NCBI GenBank assembly: GCA_011317545.1
Contig: WUJK01000002.1
Location: 3,472,001 to 3,536,000, forward strand
DNA: 64,000 nt
Direction: 5' to 3'
Origin: Coniella vitis
Taxonomy: Eukaryota > Ascomycota > Sordariomycetes > Diaporthales > Schizoparmaceae
The first letter of the stretch is position 1. Every line of letters begins with the position of its first letter. The position numbers and the translations under genes are program-made. Of the stretch, positions 11,508 to 23,224 are shown one piece after another. The notes beneath the pieces were generated by a model, which saw nothing but the letters and a program-made list of their open reading frames with translations, ran no database searches and was not told where the DNA came from.

Positions 11508-12861
11508 CTGGCTCCATCACCACGTCAAAAGATCACGCTAGTACATGGGTTTGATTGTGTTGTACAAGCGGCTGGGTTCCAGGAGAAAATGTTGCTGTGT
11601 GCCGTTACCATACCCTCCTGTTTCACAGTGATACCGGTGAACGGCGGTCACCGTCTCCCCAAGGCGTCGTGAAGTAATCAGCAAGTAGATAGGCAACTCG
11701 CAGGAAGAGAAGCGAAGGGCCAGAATGTACCAACCGCATCACAAACAAAGGAGGAGGAAGAGGTTGGAGGGGCTTGGGGGGGGGGGAAGAGGCGGGAAAG
11801 CGCGAACGAGAATAACCAAACAGCGCCGTGGCTTGAGCGACTGTCGTCTTATCGCGATCTCGCCTCTGGGAACGGTGCGAATGCACATACAACCCGAGAG
11901 GCAGGAATTTCGCGTATATTACGGTCCCTTCTGTAGTTGCTGCTTATCCACTCAACAATGCAGACACGCACACATGTGCGCTTGGTCTATGTGGTTGCTA
12001 CGCAGCCTGCTCGCGGTTCATGTGATGGATGGACTGGCTACGGAGTGGAGCCCAAGGACAATGTTGTATCGCGGGATAACACGACCATTCGATATTACCG
12101 GGAACAGCTTTTCTTCTTTTGAGGAAGCGCCGATGCTATTGTGTGGATAGGACTCTGATACTCGACAGACTGTGGCCAAAGAGCTGGAATTGTAGCACCG
12201 GCTACAAGGAATTTGACGACCCGGTGCTACAGGCAAAGACATGTTCAATTGCCCATGTCAAGCTAGGTCAGGGAGAAATAGATGGATGATAATTAATCGT
12301 TAAATTGTGTAAATGCGTCAAAGTTTTCAAGTCCATACAATCCATCTGCATTAAAAAATTCCATCCTGTCTCATCTCAAGCCATGCCCGTAAGAAATTAC
12401 AGGCTGGAGGGAAAAGAAGGAAGAAATAACTAAAAAGAAGAAAAAGGAAGAAAAAAACACCCCCCCCCAGCCCCCCAACTCCGCCTTGAAGTTCGAACCC
12501 ACATGCGAAATGCTGAGGCAGCCCTTTTTTGCCTGAAAAGAAAAGCATTTTTCGTTGTCCAACTTAAAACTCCAGTGCCTTTGTCCAGATGCTCTTTCGT
12601 AATGCAACCTGTGGTGGTATCATATCCCAGAAAAGAAAAAAGAAGTGCCCGTAAAGTCATGTCCCCAATCCGAGAGAGGTGAAATACCAAAAGAGGTATG
12701 AAAGCAAAAGATCAGAAAATAAGAATCGAAATGTGAAAAGTAAAGTGAAGTGAAGCGGCGTGAAGTAAAGGTCGTGAGGGCACCCCTGCTTGCAGCGTAG
12801 TAGCATGCATTTGACGTGGTATGAAATGAGAGCGGACCGGCTGCTGATGCATCGCGTACGC
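11245..12861. other. intergenic, no gene seen
   Basis: A 1.6 kb convergent interval between DPH3 and the minus-strand GPI protein gene. It contains the CA microsatellite, an 11-base G run near 11776, and a C-rich tract near 12461-12478. Frames across it are low-complexity or unrecognisable. Confidence 0.5.
11447..11506 (+). repeat. (CA)30 microsatellite
   Basis: Uninterrupted CA dinucleotide repeat of 60 bases lying about 200 bases past the DPH3 stop codon, so possibly inside its 3' UTR. Short TG-rich blocks occur just upstream (about 11387-11407). Confidence 0.97.
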
Positions 12862-13281
12862 TCATAGCAAACACAGGGACAGCGCAAAGAAGACAACCAG
12901 CCCCATCATGCTGCTGTCTCCGGCAAAACCTTCCTGCGCAGCCGCGAGGTTGGAGGCGACCGGCACGATGGTATAGGTTGGCGTCGGTGTCGAAAAAGTG
13001 ACAGATGAGCCGTTACCTCCGCTATTGTAGCTTGTGAGGGAAGCTACAGAGCTGGTGGTGTTTGAAGGGACGACCACGGTCTCATAGATGGTCCAATTTG
13101 CGGTGGATATGGAAGTGGTCCAAGGATTGCTGGGCGTTGGCAAGCCTGTATCCCGATGCTGACTTGTAGTGGCAGTCGTAGTTGTAGTAGTAGTGGTTGA
13201 GCAGCTGGATGTTGCAGAGTCTGCTGAGGCGACGCCCGCGGCACCAGTCAAGGTGGCGGCGATGAGAGAAGAGAAGCGCAT
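12862..13281 (-). CDS. small Ser/Thr-rich predicted GPI-anchored secreted protein
   Basis: Single-exon frame for 139 residues. An N-terminal signal peptide is plain (MRFSSLIAATLTGAAGVASA, probable cleavage after ASA). The body is about one third Ser/Thr, including an eight-Thr run, several NxS/T sites (NWT, NTT, NGS) and few charged residues. The C-terminus has the small-residue site (AGDSS) followed by a hydrophobic tail (GLVVFFALSLCLL) expected for GPI attachment. This is the design of fungal cell-wall or plasma-membrane mannoproteins. No enzymatic domain is visible and the Thr-rich core makes homology searching unreliable. The frame is supported by this complete secretion architecture rather than by a named family. 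Confidence 0.75.
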   Translation of the reverse strand: MRFSSLIAATLTGAAGVASADSATSSCSTTTTTTTTATTSQHRDTGLPTPSNPWTTSISTANWTIYETVVVPSNTTSSVASLTSYNSGGNGSSVTFSTPTPTYTIVPVASNLAAAQEGFAGDSSMMGLVVFFALSLCLL

Positions 13282-16200
13282 TGCGGGTTGTGGGCTGGTC
13301 TCGAGGCACGATGTAAATAAATGGCCCGTATGAGCGGCTGTGGGAGTAGGTTGAGCGCAGAAGGTCTAAAGAGTCTTAGATCTGGAATGACAGCAAGCGT
13401 TGACGATCCCGATTCCTTGGCGCGCGCAAGAGCCGTAAGTCGTCTAGAAGAGTGATTGTTTGATTTTCTGATGGGTAGGTGGTGGACCAGGGCCCTGGAC
13501 AGAAATCGGCGCGGTTTACGTCGTGGTGATGCTGAGAACGAGTGATCCAACAAGGACAAGGAGAGGCCACGCGAGGAAAGGGTCGAGAAGATATGTGGAT
13601 AGCGACTGGATTTGTAGATTCCCTTTTTCCAAGGACAACCCATCTGCAGGTTGGCAGCAGGGGTTTCCGGAAGAAAGTGGGCAGCACCGAGTGGTTTTCA
13701 GGACGGACGGTCTGGAAGAGCCTTGAAACTGTCGGGCAAACTGGCGGGCAGGCTGACAGGCCAAACTGCCTCTCTGCGGACAGAAAATCCGGGTTAGTGG
13801 TACCAGGGACTCCCGACGCTCCGCAGAGACGATTGATGTTGAGGTGGAACCGTTCGTGGAGCGACAGGACTATGCTACTTGCGACAGACGACACACGACA
13901 GACAAGGGGACGAGAAGGGCGTGGTCGGCGGTCCAGCTTTTGTTTGGTTCATCAAGGGTGACAAGGTTGGGGGCATTGATCGACCAGGTGTGGAGCCGCA
14001 AAATGAGATAAGACCGCTACCGAGTAGGCCCTCAGGGCTCTCTGTTGGTGTATCGGTGCCGATTGGCCTGTCCTGTTAGGGAAAGTATTGTGTGCTACCT
14101 ACTATTAGGTACTGCTAGTGTGCTATGTATGCACTAGTACGATGTATCTCGTGGTCCCTAGGTTCGAGTAGCGTTCTGCAACAGCGGCATCCTGGGGTTT
14201 CCTAGAGACTCGGCTAAGGGGCCGTCTGCTGAACAGGCCGAAACGCCGCAAGCACTTGTCATCTGTCACACCTGCACGCCGCCAGAGAAGGGCAAAGGGA
14301 GAAAGCAGACCGACCATAGGCATCCAACAGAGACAGGACGGTAATTGCGGTTTTGCTTGCTGGTGCGAGGTGTGGCAGCAGCCGTTGGGTGCAAGGCTCA
14401 CCAGGTACCCTGGACTGCCTGACAGCTGAGAGTAAGTATTCCGTACCTACTGTGTACTATGTAATGCGAGCCCCTGGGCCAGGTTCTCATATTGCCCAGC
14501 GCGCCAGTGGAGACAGGGGGAAGGGGGTGCGCACCCAGCGCTGGACAGTGGCAGTGGAGTGCCCCCTTCCCCGTCGTGCGAAATGCCTCAAAAGGACGGT
14601 GACTGATTTAGCGCATAGAATGGCGCGAGCTCTAGCCAGGCAGCCTGCCAGCAGCTCCTTAGCACTGGCCGCTAAGCGCTATTAGCTACCTAGGGCTGCT
14701 AGCCAGGCGGCACTTGCGGTACGCAAAATACTCAACCCAACCGATGGATAGACAGACTGGTGCTGCTGTTGTTGTGGCATCTGCATCTGCATCGCAGCTG
14801 CGTCCATGTGCGTCTGCGGCTGCGGCTGCAACCGTTGCGCAGGCCGGAAATCTTGTTTTCGGGGTTATGTCATCATGCGCTGCCACAAAAGCTGCTGCAT
14901 GGTGGGCCACGGATGAAATGATGGGTTGTAGTACTCACCAACATCAGAGGCAAACTTGTGCGCCTCTGCGTCTCATCAGCCAGCATACATAGTACATAGT
15001 CGTACTACGTACGTGTTTGCCAACCAAGTGCTTAACCGTACAGAGTACAAGACCTGCGTGCTGCACAAGCTCACACCCTTGACACCGTACCTTTGGTCGC
15101 TGGGATCAATTGCAATGGCGAGTCAACGGCAGCCCCGCCATGGTTGCACTCGAGGTGGAAAAAGGAGCCAGAGGCAATTGTCCAATTGCTGATTAGTCAT
15201 TAGACTACATACTTCAAGCACATACATAGTAGTAGTAGTGCAGTGCAAGTCAGGGGCCCCCTGCCAGACAATGCGTGTGGCCGATACCATAGTACCTGGC
15301 GGTCAGTAATCAAGCCACACTGAGAGAAGCTTTTGAAATGTGGCTGATGAAAATGTAACAAGTCCCCGAGCCTGAGCCGGATCCCAGCGATTTGCAGCTC
15401 CCCGACAGTGTCTAATGAGGCCGATCCCAACTTCTTCAGGAGCCCCTGATTTTTGAAGATCGCCTTCTGTGTACTGTATACACAGTATGTTTTCGCGGGC
15501 GTCTGCAGGGCCAGCAGGAGCACTCAAAGTAGCCATCTTGATTTCGAAATCGATTTGTCGCTTCCCTCTTCTAGAAGCCAAGGACCCATCTACCGGTCAT
15601 ACTGCATGACAGCTTTCTAATGTCCAATTTGGCTTCTTGCAGAAGCACGTATGCGCCTTGCAAAAAGCCTGACTCGCTATCGAAATGCTGCAAGATTATG
15701 TTCTGTCCACATTAGCATGCAAGAACCAATGGACCATGGAAAGGCAGGAAGGAACTTTGTCTGCGCTAGGGAGGACCAGTGCACACAGTGGTATCCTAAT
15801 GCGAACCCGAGTTCGCAGCGGACAACATCCCTTGGGTCGATGACAGAGTGCGCGGAAAAGAAAGACAAGAACAACAACGGACTCACAGCCCAAACCCGCC
15901 TGTTTCCATAAGACTCGGTTAATTACCAAGCAAAGTGCTTTTCGGTTCGGAGTGTGGTTCAGTGATGTTCGCCGGCTAGGAATACGGGAACCCGGTACCA
16001 GCAATGTCGTCGACGACCTCGCTCCAACAACAGTACTATGTAGCCTCCCTCCACTGACGTCTTCCATACAGTCCGACGTTTTTGACATTTCAGCATATAT
16101 GCCTAGCCATGTCGCAACACGAACCACAAGTCGCTCAACCGATAACACGCGTCAGGCAGATGGCTCAAACGGGAATGTGGTCCATCCTCAGTTGCGCAGG

Positions 16201-16978
16201 CATGCTCTACTCTTGAAGCACAATTTCACAATGCACTTGGGTCAATGCGTCCCGGAGTCATTGAACACGGTTCGCGGAGGTCAAAGACAGCTTTGACCGT
16301 GGGTTAGGGGAAGAAAAGCTGGCATGCCTTCTTTACTTGGAGCTGTATATCTATAAATGAAAAATCGAGGTTACAGTAGGTCTTGTCCAACAAAGAAAGT
16401 CTACGATCAAGACTGGTAAAACTAAAAATATTGATTGATTCCAACAGCTCCGTTCTTGGTTCAGTCCAGTCGACCAAGTCACATGTAAAGTTGAATGCAA
16501 ACAACTCTATCTGACTGCGCAAACAATGCTATGTATCTGGTCTGCCCAAGAAACAAGGCAAACGATATGCAAGAGGCCCTCCAGTGTTGTGATCGCTTAG
16601 AAGCAAAAGGGAATTCTTGAGCGGGCCTCATGCTGCGAATATCTGCACAATCCCTTGCCGGTTGGCTGTAGCAGCAGGCTTCCTTCCTTCCGTTTCTGTA
16701 AGGTAGTCGGCGGCTGGATTCTGTTTGGGGGCCTTGTGGATTGTTGGCTCCTGCTTCTTTTCCTACTTGAAACCTGGCTCTCATCAAACAGGCTGCGGCA
16801 GAAAGTGTTGTTTTCACTGCATGAGGCCCACGGCTTCAGCCTCTCGCTTCTGCCTACCTAGAAAACTACCAACCTAGGTAGGCATTTGGATATAAAAATC
16901 AGTTTACGGCCAGAGACGACTCTCGAGGCATTCCTCCATCCTGTATCCTCCTATTGCACCCAGAAACGAGCAACGCAT
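13282..16978. other. long intergenic region, no gene seen
   Basis: About 3.7 kb between the divergent GPI-protein gene and the helicase gene. Frames (for example 13376-13894 minus and 13542-13961 plus) overlap on opposite strands and show no domain, signal peptide or splice pattern. Four copies of the TACATAGTA/TACTATGTA motif cluster here at 14454, 14986, 15223 and 16033. The helicase promoter palindrome is at 16851-16884. Confidence 0.5.
16851..16884. promoter_or_regulatory. perfect 11-bp inverted repeat upstream of helicase gene
   Basis: TGCCTACCTAG (16851-16861) is matched by its exact complement CTAGGTAGGCA (16874-16884) across a 12-base spacer. It ends 94 bases before the helicase start codon, so it lies in the core promoter or the 5' UTR. 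It could be a dimeric transcription-factor site or a leader hairpin; the sequence does not say which. Confidence 0.6.
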
Positions 16979-19900
16979 ATGACCATGGCGCCTGACCATG
17001 ACCAGCTCTCAGAGCTCGACGCTTGGTATGGAAGTCTTCGTCCGCTCCGAGTCGACCTTGTAGGAGACTTCGCCGGCAAAGAACTGTTCATCATCCACGG
17101 TGACGCGTTAATGCTACATTGCATTCACCAAGCCCGTGTCGACCTCAAGTGCAGGTTTCTCCCTAATCATGTATTGGCTCGGCCCTGTACTATGCCCCAA
17201 GCTGACCGCAGATTTCGCCCAACAGGTGGTTTTCAGATACTCCATGCCGTTCACGCCGTCGAAACCTTCCTGCAGAAACTCAAGGAGCGGGGCTGCAATT
17301 TCCATGTCCTCTGGTTCGATGACCAAAAGAGTTTCTGCCTACCAGGGGATAAACTGTCGCCCGCAGACAGGAACAAACACTTGCTGATACGAGCAATCCT
17401 AATAAGGCATCTCAACCGCAGAGATGCCTTGGCGGCGCCGCAATCCGGCGGCGGGGGTAGCAGCAATCGAACCTCCTTTCAATTCCACACCATGCGCCAT
17501 TCTGCTTTCGAGGCATACCTGATGGAGAACAGTGTCCATTTTGTCTTATGTCTAAATCCCAAGACCTTTGCTCCGTTTCCCGATTACTATGCCACAGCTT
17601 ACCTCAGCGTAACACGCGGATTCGGCGCAAAAGGCTACAGCATCGCATTCATGAACAGCGTTGAGTTTGTAAGCTCAAAGGTACGTGATACAAGAAGAGC
17701 AGTATGGTACTAGCTATGAGTGTGCTGTCCTTGCTAACGCGCATGCCAATGCTCAAGGTCTTTTGCTACGTGGCCTCACCATCCTCATCTTGGATACCAG
17801 GAGACTTACTCTTGGTCCACCATGGGGAAGCGAACAGCATACAGTCTCGTCTGGAAAAGGTTCTCGGCGCTGCGGCTCCTAAGTCTCTTCAGCAGTGGAC
17901 GCCATGGGAAGATGGCAGGCCCCTCACAAGTCGCGAGCTCACGGCCTTCTATACTCTTTGCTTCATTTTAAAGTCGACACCGTCACAAGCATCAGACTTC
18001 TCCGTCTGGATAGCCCAATACGTTACTCATCTGGCTCTTCTCAGACAGTTGCCACTAGGTCAACGGTCTGTCAAGGATGTGCTTGAACCAACCAACAACG
18101 CTTTCGATATTAAATGCATGTCGCAATTCGCCCTTGTGTGCCAGGCCACTGTTGCTTGGATGCCAACAGAGGCTCTCTGGGACTCTTTCGATCTTCTAGA
18201 TGGCAGAATACTCAATTGCATCCAAGCGCAGTGGCCGTTTGTGTCTCAGAAATTGAGACGAGAACACCGGGCTTTCATGGAAAAACTAGAAGACGTATCC
18301 AAGGTGCAATTCATGCATCTCGAGAACATCTCTGGAGAGAACGAATCTGCCCTGCCCTCATCTGACGTCTCGGATGAGCATGGGGAGCATGCGAGCTCGG
18401 AGCCGGTTGTGCTACACTTTTCCCATCCAAGTCTGGACAATTTTCTCAAGGACGTCCATATCAAATCATCTGTGGAGGATGAGGGGGAGAACCTACCCAG
18501 AACCTTCAAAGAACTTACTCATTGGCATACCTTCCGCAAATCCGTTGACGTTAGATCGGCTCCCGTCGTCAAGTCGAAATGGCACTTGAGGTCCGAACAA
18601 AGGTGGATGCGGATGCTTCTCCAATATTCCGCAAGTCTGTCGAACTCAACTGGATACTACCTTGACCCCGAAAAGATTGTGGTTGACATGGACGAGAAGA
18701 CACAATTGTTCGGCAACAAACATGTACAGCCAAAGGCCGTCCAAATTACCAGAGCCAAAGGGGCAAAGAAAACCAGTCAGAAAAGCAACAAACAGCTTGC
18801 GATGGAAGCTGCTGAGGCTGTGCGAAAAGAGAAGTCTGATGCAAGGTCAAATAACGCCGTGTCGTTGTGGAGGGAAGAACGCAAACATCTAGACAAGGAG
18901 CTTGACCCGGTGAAACGTTACCTGAAGGCCATGAAATACCTAAACAAAATGAACGAGAAAGCTAGATCTGCGATCATGACTGAGGTGTTCCTGTACTCCT
19001 GCGATATCTTGGACGTTGCCCTGGATAACATGTATCCATCGTCGCTAAAGGCCAAGAACGTATCCGCACTCAAGTGGTCGACGATCCAGGAACTCAAGAA
19101 GTCGGGTACGATGTGCAATTTACTGGGCAAACCTGCAGATCTTCCATTTCAGCTTCTACATTGCGGGCCTTACCTCGAGCGCAGCTTCGACCCTGCTCCC
19201 GATCCTCGCGTGTCTTTCCATCCAGACGCTTGGCAACGCAAAGTTCTTGATGCTATCGATTCAGACAAGAGCTTGTTCGTGGTGGCACCCACATCCGCCG
19301 GCAAAACTTTCATCTCATTTTACGCTATGAAAAAGGTGCTCAAGGCCGACAATGAAGGTGTGTTGGTCTATGTAGCACCTACCAAAGCACTTGTGAACCA
19401 GATTGCGGCAGAGATTCAAGGCCGCTTCTCGAAATCCTACGACCATGATGCAAGATCGGTTTGGGCTATTCACACCAGGGACTATCGTGTGAACAGTCCG
19501 ACCGGATGTCAAATTCTCGTCACAGTTCCCCATATCCTCCAAATCATGCTGCTGGCGCCTTCCAATGCTGCATACCCGAATTCGTGGTCACGGCGGGTGA
19601 AGCGCATTATATTTGATGAGGTTCATTGTATAGGTCAGGCAGACGATGGAGTCATCTGGGAACAGCTGCTCCTCCTAGCACCATGTCCGATCATCGCCCT
19701 CTCGGCAACTGTAGGCAATCCTCACGAATTCAAAGCCTGGCTTGAAGGCTCTGAAAAAGCTAAGGGCAATGACTTGGATATGATCATTCATTCTACGAGG
19801 TACTCGGACCTCAGGAAATTCATATGGACACCACATGAGCACGACAGCGCCGCTTTTGCTGGGCTGGAAGTTGTCGAGAGATTCCCGATTGCAGGCCTTG

Positions 19901-22821
19901 ATGATGGCTGTGGCTCTGCAAAGTGGTTCTCTTATATTCATCCTGTGGCCAGCATTGTCAATCGCGCCCGCGGCACACTTTCAGATCTATCTCTTGAACC
20001 ACGGGACTGCATGACTTTGTGGAAATCCATGGAAACTCATCAGACAGAAGCTTTCCCTCTGGATTCATCAATGGAGCCTCTCGAACTGCTGTCGGCGAGT
20101 CTGCAATCGAAAGCCAAATGCCTTGCAATGAATGACACAACAAACAATAGGACGTCCACGCAGCGTACCACTAATTCTTCTGCAAAACATCTTAGCAAGC
20201 CTACGCCGTCAAAGAACAGTTCTGGCCCGACAAAGGGAACCAAAAAGGGTAAAGCCAAGTCCATTGCCGATCAAAGTGAGTCGAACGAAGCCAAAGATGA
20301 CGATGGCCTAGCTGCAGTACCCATGGTGCGAAAAGCAGATGTTGCTGAGTACGAGGAAAAGCTCAAGAAAGCTCTAGAGACCTGGATGGCTCATAAAAGC
20401 TCCCCTTTCGAAGCTGTACGCAAGGATCTTCGACCCGAAGAGAGCAAGAGTGAATTCTCAAGCAATGACCTTTGCAAACATGCCCTTTCTCTAATTGTCG
20501 ATCTACGCGCCCAAGGCGCCCTACCGGCAATTCTCTTCAATTACGATCGGGCGAATTGTGAGGATATTGCTTTTGCGCTTCTCTCCCAGCTTTCTGAGGC
20601 AGAGAACAAGTGGAAAGGCTCAAATGCACAGTGGAAGAAGAAGGTTGCCAATTTCAAGAAGTTCAAAAAGGATGATAGCAAGCTGCGAGCTAAGAAAGAG
20701 AAGGCAAGCAAGGCCAAGGCCAAAGCAAAATTACAAGGCGACGACTTGGCAGAAGACGACCACGGAGAGGAACCGAGTTCGTGGGCAAGCTTCGACCCTC
20801 AAGCACCACTGCCCAGATTCTCATTTGCTGACGAGACGAAATATGCCCCTTCTGAACTCGAGGAAATACTTCGACCGTTACTTTTCAGAGACATCCAAAC
20901 CGATCTGATTCATGCTCTCAGGCGTGGTATAGCCGTTCACCATGCTGGAATGAGCCATAAATATCGCCAAATTGTCGAGATGCTCTTCCGGAAGGGCTTC
21001 TTGACCGTGGTCATTGCGACGGGCACGTTGGCACTTGGTCTCAGTAAGTAGTTTGAACGATTTGCCCCCTCATCTTGAAGTTACGTGTAGGATGCGACAA
21101 GTATTACCATTGGATGAATTCTGTGCTTGGACATAGTCCATGTTCTCATAACTGGTTCTGCTTGAGCACTTGCTCCATCATATCGGAGAATTGAATCTTG
21201 TCAGGATAACATAAGCGAGTTTTAACACTTATTCACAGACATGCCTTGCAAGACTGTGGTCTTCTATGGAGACTCAGTGTACCTCACAGCCTTGAATTAC
21301 CATCAGGCTGCTGGACGTGCTGGCCGCCGAGGTTTTGATTTGCTGGGCAATGTTGTGTTCGCTGGGATGTCGCAGGAGCGCGTGTACGAGATCATGTCAT
21401 CTCGTCTTCCTGACCTCCGAGGCCATTTTCCTCTCTCGACCACACTCATTTTGCGAACTCTATCACTCCTGCACCACACTAATAACTCCGAATATGCTGA
21501 CCGGGCCATAAAGTCCCTTCTCTCTCAGACACGACTATATCTCGGTGGTCCAGCCGACCAATTGTCAATCAAGCATCATGTGCGATTCTCAATTGAATAC
21601 CTCCGCCGTCAACACCTTTTGGGAAGCGATGGCGCGCCCCTAAACTTTGCTGGCTTGGTGGGACATTTATACCACACCGAGAACGCCGTGTTTGCGTTTC
21701 ATTCGTTATTGAAAGAAGGATATTTCCATTCGCTGTGTCGCAAGTACTATGCCGCAAGAGAGGCAACTCTTTTGGAGATTGTACTGGTCCTGTCGCACAT
21801 CTTTTGTCGCTTCCCGGTTGGCGACGTCAGCAGCAAGTGGAAGGAGAGCATTCGACGATCGCCGTCCGTCGTTCTCCTTCCTGACCTGCCTGATGCAGCT
21901 CTCAGAATTCTACGAAACCACAATGATGCTACACTTCAAATCTTCAAAAACTACACCTCTGCATTTGTGGACCAGCACCTCGTGGATCAACCTGATCACA
22001 TCCTTCCTTTCACAGCCCTTGAAGTTCAAGGCTTGAGCAACGACGCAGATGGCAGGAATCTGGCAGCGGACATTTTCGGCAGTGCCAGCCTCCCCACAGT
22101 CAAACTTCGTTCGCCTTTTGCCGCTCTTTCAGGATTCGATGACATTTCGTTTCATTCCATCCACGAGCTCTGCAACACCGCCCGCCATGGCGTCTTTCTA
22201 GAGGAGTCCGCCATACCATACATTCCCATATACCCTGATGATACGTCTTCGCCTTGGAATGCATACCTTTACGATTTCTACAAACATGGAGACATTGAGG
22301 CGCTGGTTCGGGATAATCGTGCCAAGCGTGGCGATGTCTGGTTCCACCTCAAGGACTTTTCCTTGGTGCTTGCTACAATTGTGACCAGCTTGCGTAATTT
22401 CATGGACCTTGAGGGTGGCGATGGCGATATGGTCATGATAGACGTCCAGGATGCTGCAGATGCCTATCAAGAGAAGCTGGTTGAGGAAATGGATGGTGTT
22501 GAGCCCAGTGGCAGCTCCCAGACTTATACGAATCTTTCAGTCCATGAGAAGGCACCATCGGCGGCTACCTTTGTTAAGCCACTCGACAAGACCAAACTTG
22601 CAGTTTCTGATTCCTGGCAAGACGAAGCTAGCAGTGACGAGGAAAGCAGCGGCACAATTGCGACTGTGAGCCGAAACGCCAATTCTTCTGAAGATCTTGG
22701 GTCTAGTGCTGGAGAACCTGCTTGGCAAGGCATCGGTGAGCACAAGTTGCCGCAAATTCTGATGATGTTTCGGCGGATCCAGGAAGAGTTTGACACAAAG
22801 TTCAAAAAGATCTGGTCGTGA
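16979..22821 (+). CDS. DDX60-like Ski2-type DExH RNA helicase
   Basis: Very large helicase of about 1837 residues in the DDX60/Ski2-like group. Proposed exons are 16979-17154, 17212-17680, 17758-21043 and 21239-22821. Helicase motifs in order: APTSAGKT (motif I, about residue 724), FDEVH (II, about 835), LSAT (III, about 863), HHAGMSHKYRQ (about 1276), VVIATGTLALG completed across intron 3 by NMPCKTVVFYG, and QAAGRAGRRGFD (VI, about 1333). A lysine-rich, low-complexity block of about 150 residues splits the second RecA-like lobe, as in DDX60 relatives. The N-terminal 215 residues form a separate domain with acidic residues at strand ends (FIIHGDALML, FHVLWFDD). The mammalian relative is linked to antiviral RNA sensing and ribosome quality control; the fungal role is not established. 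ATG 16985 is an equally possible start. The 57-base intron 1 is a multiple of three with no stop. Confidence 0.93.
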
Positions 22822-23224
22822 TGGATGGGAGAAGGGCAGGGATGCGTACTGAACTGTGCGTTTGGACGTGAAAGGTTCTGGATAGTGTTTTTTATTTATT
22901 GTGATATTGTGTGTTTCTTGTTTACTGTCACTGCGGCCTGTAAGGAAACACCATATTTAGAGCTGTTGGCATGTTTTAAGCAGTATCGTCTGCAGTCGTA
23001 TCACTTCGACGCAGTGGTATGTGGTACCAAATGTTAACATTGGCATGATTTGAAGTACCGATATTCTAGTGCTGCCCACAACATGTGGTTAGTCAGTTTC
23101 CGAGAAAAAGAACAAAAACCGGGCATAAAGACTTGACACAAACGATAGGCAATGCACTCTATAATTTTCTATGCTCGACCTCGTAGATCTTTTGTTCTTT
23201 TGTACCTTTCCCTCCCTTCTCTAT
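22822..23224. other. intergenic, convergent 3' ends
   Basis: A 403-base interval between the stop of the helicase gene and the stop of the leucyl-tRNA synthetase gene, which are transcribed toward each other. It is expected to hold both 3' UTRs. No gene is seen. Confidence 0.6.

Noticed and set aside
13376..13961. Overlapping frames on both strands upstream of the GPI-protein gene
   Set aside because: Mutually exclusive frames without domains, signal peptides or intron signals.
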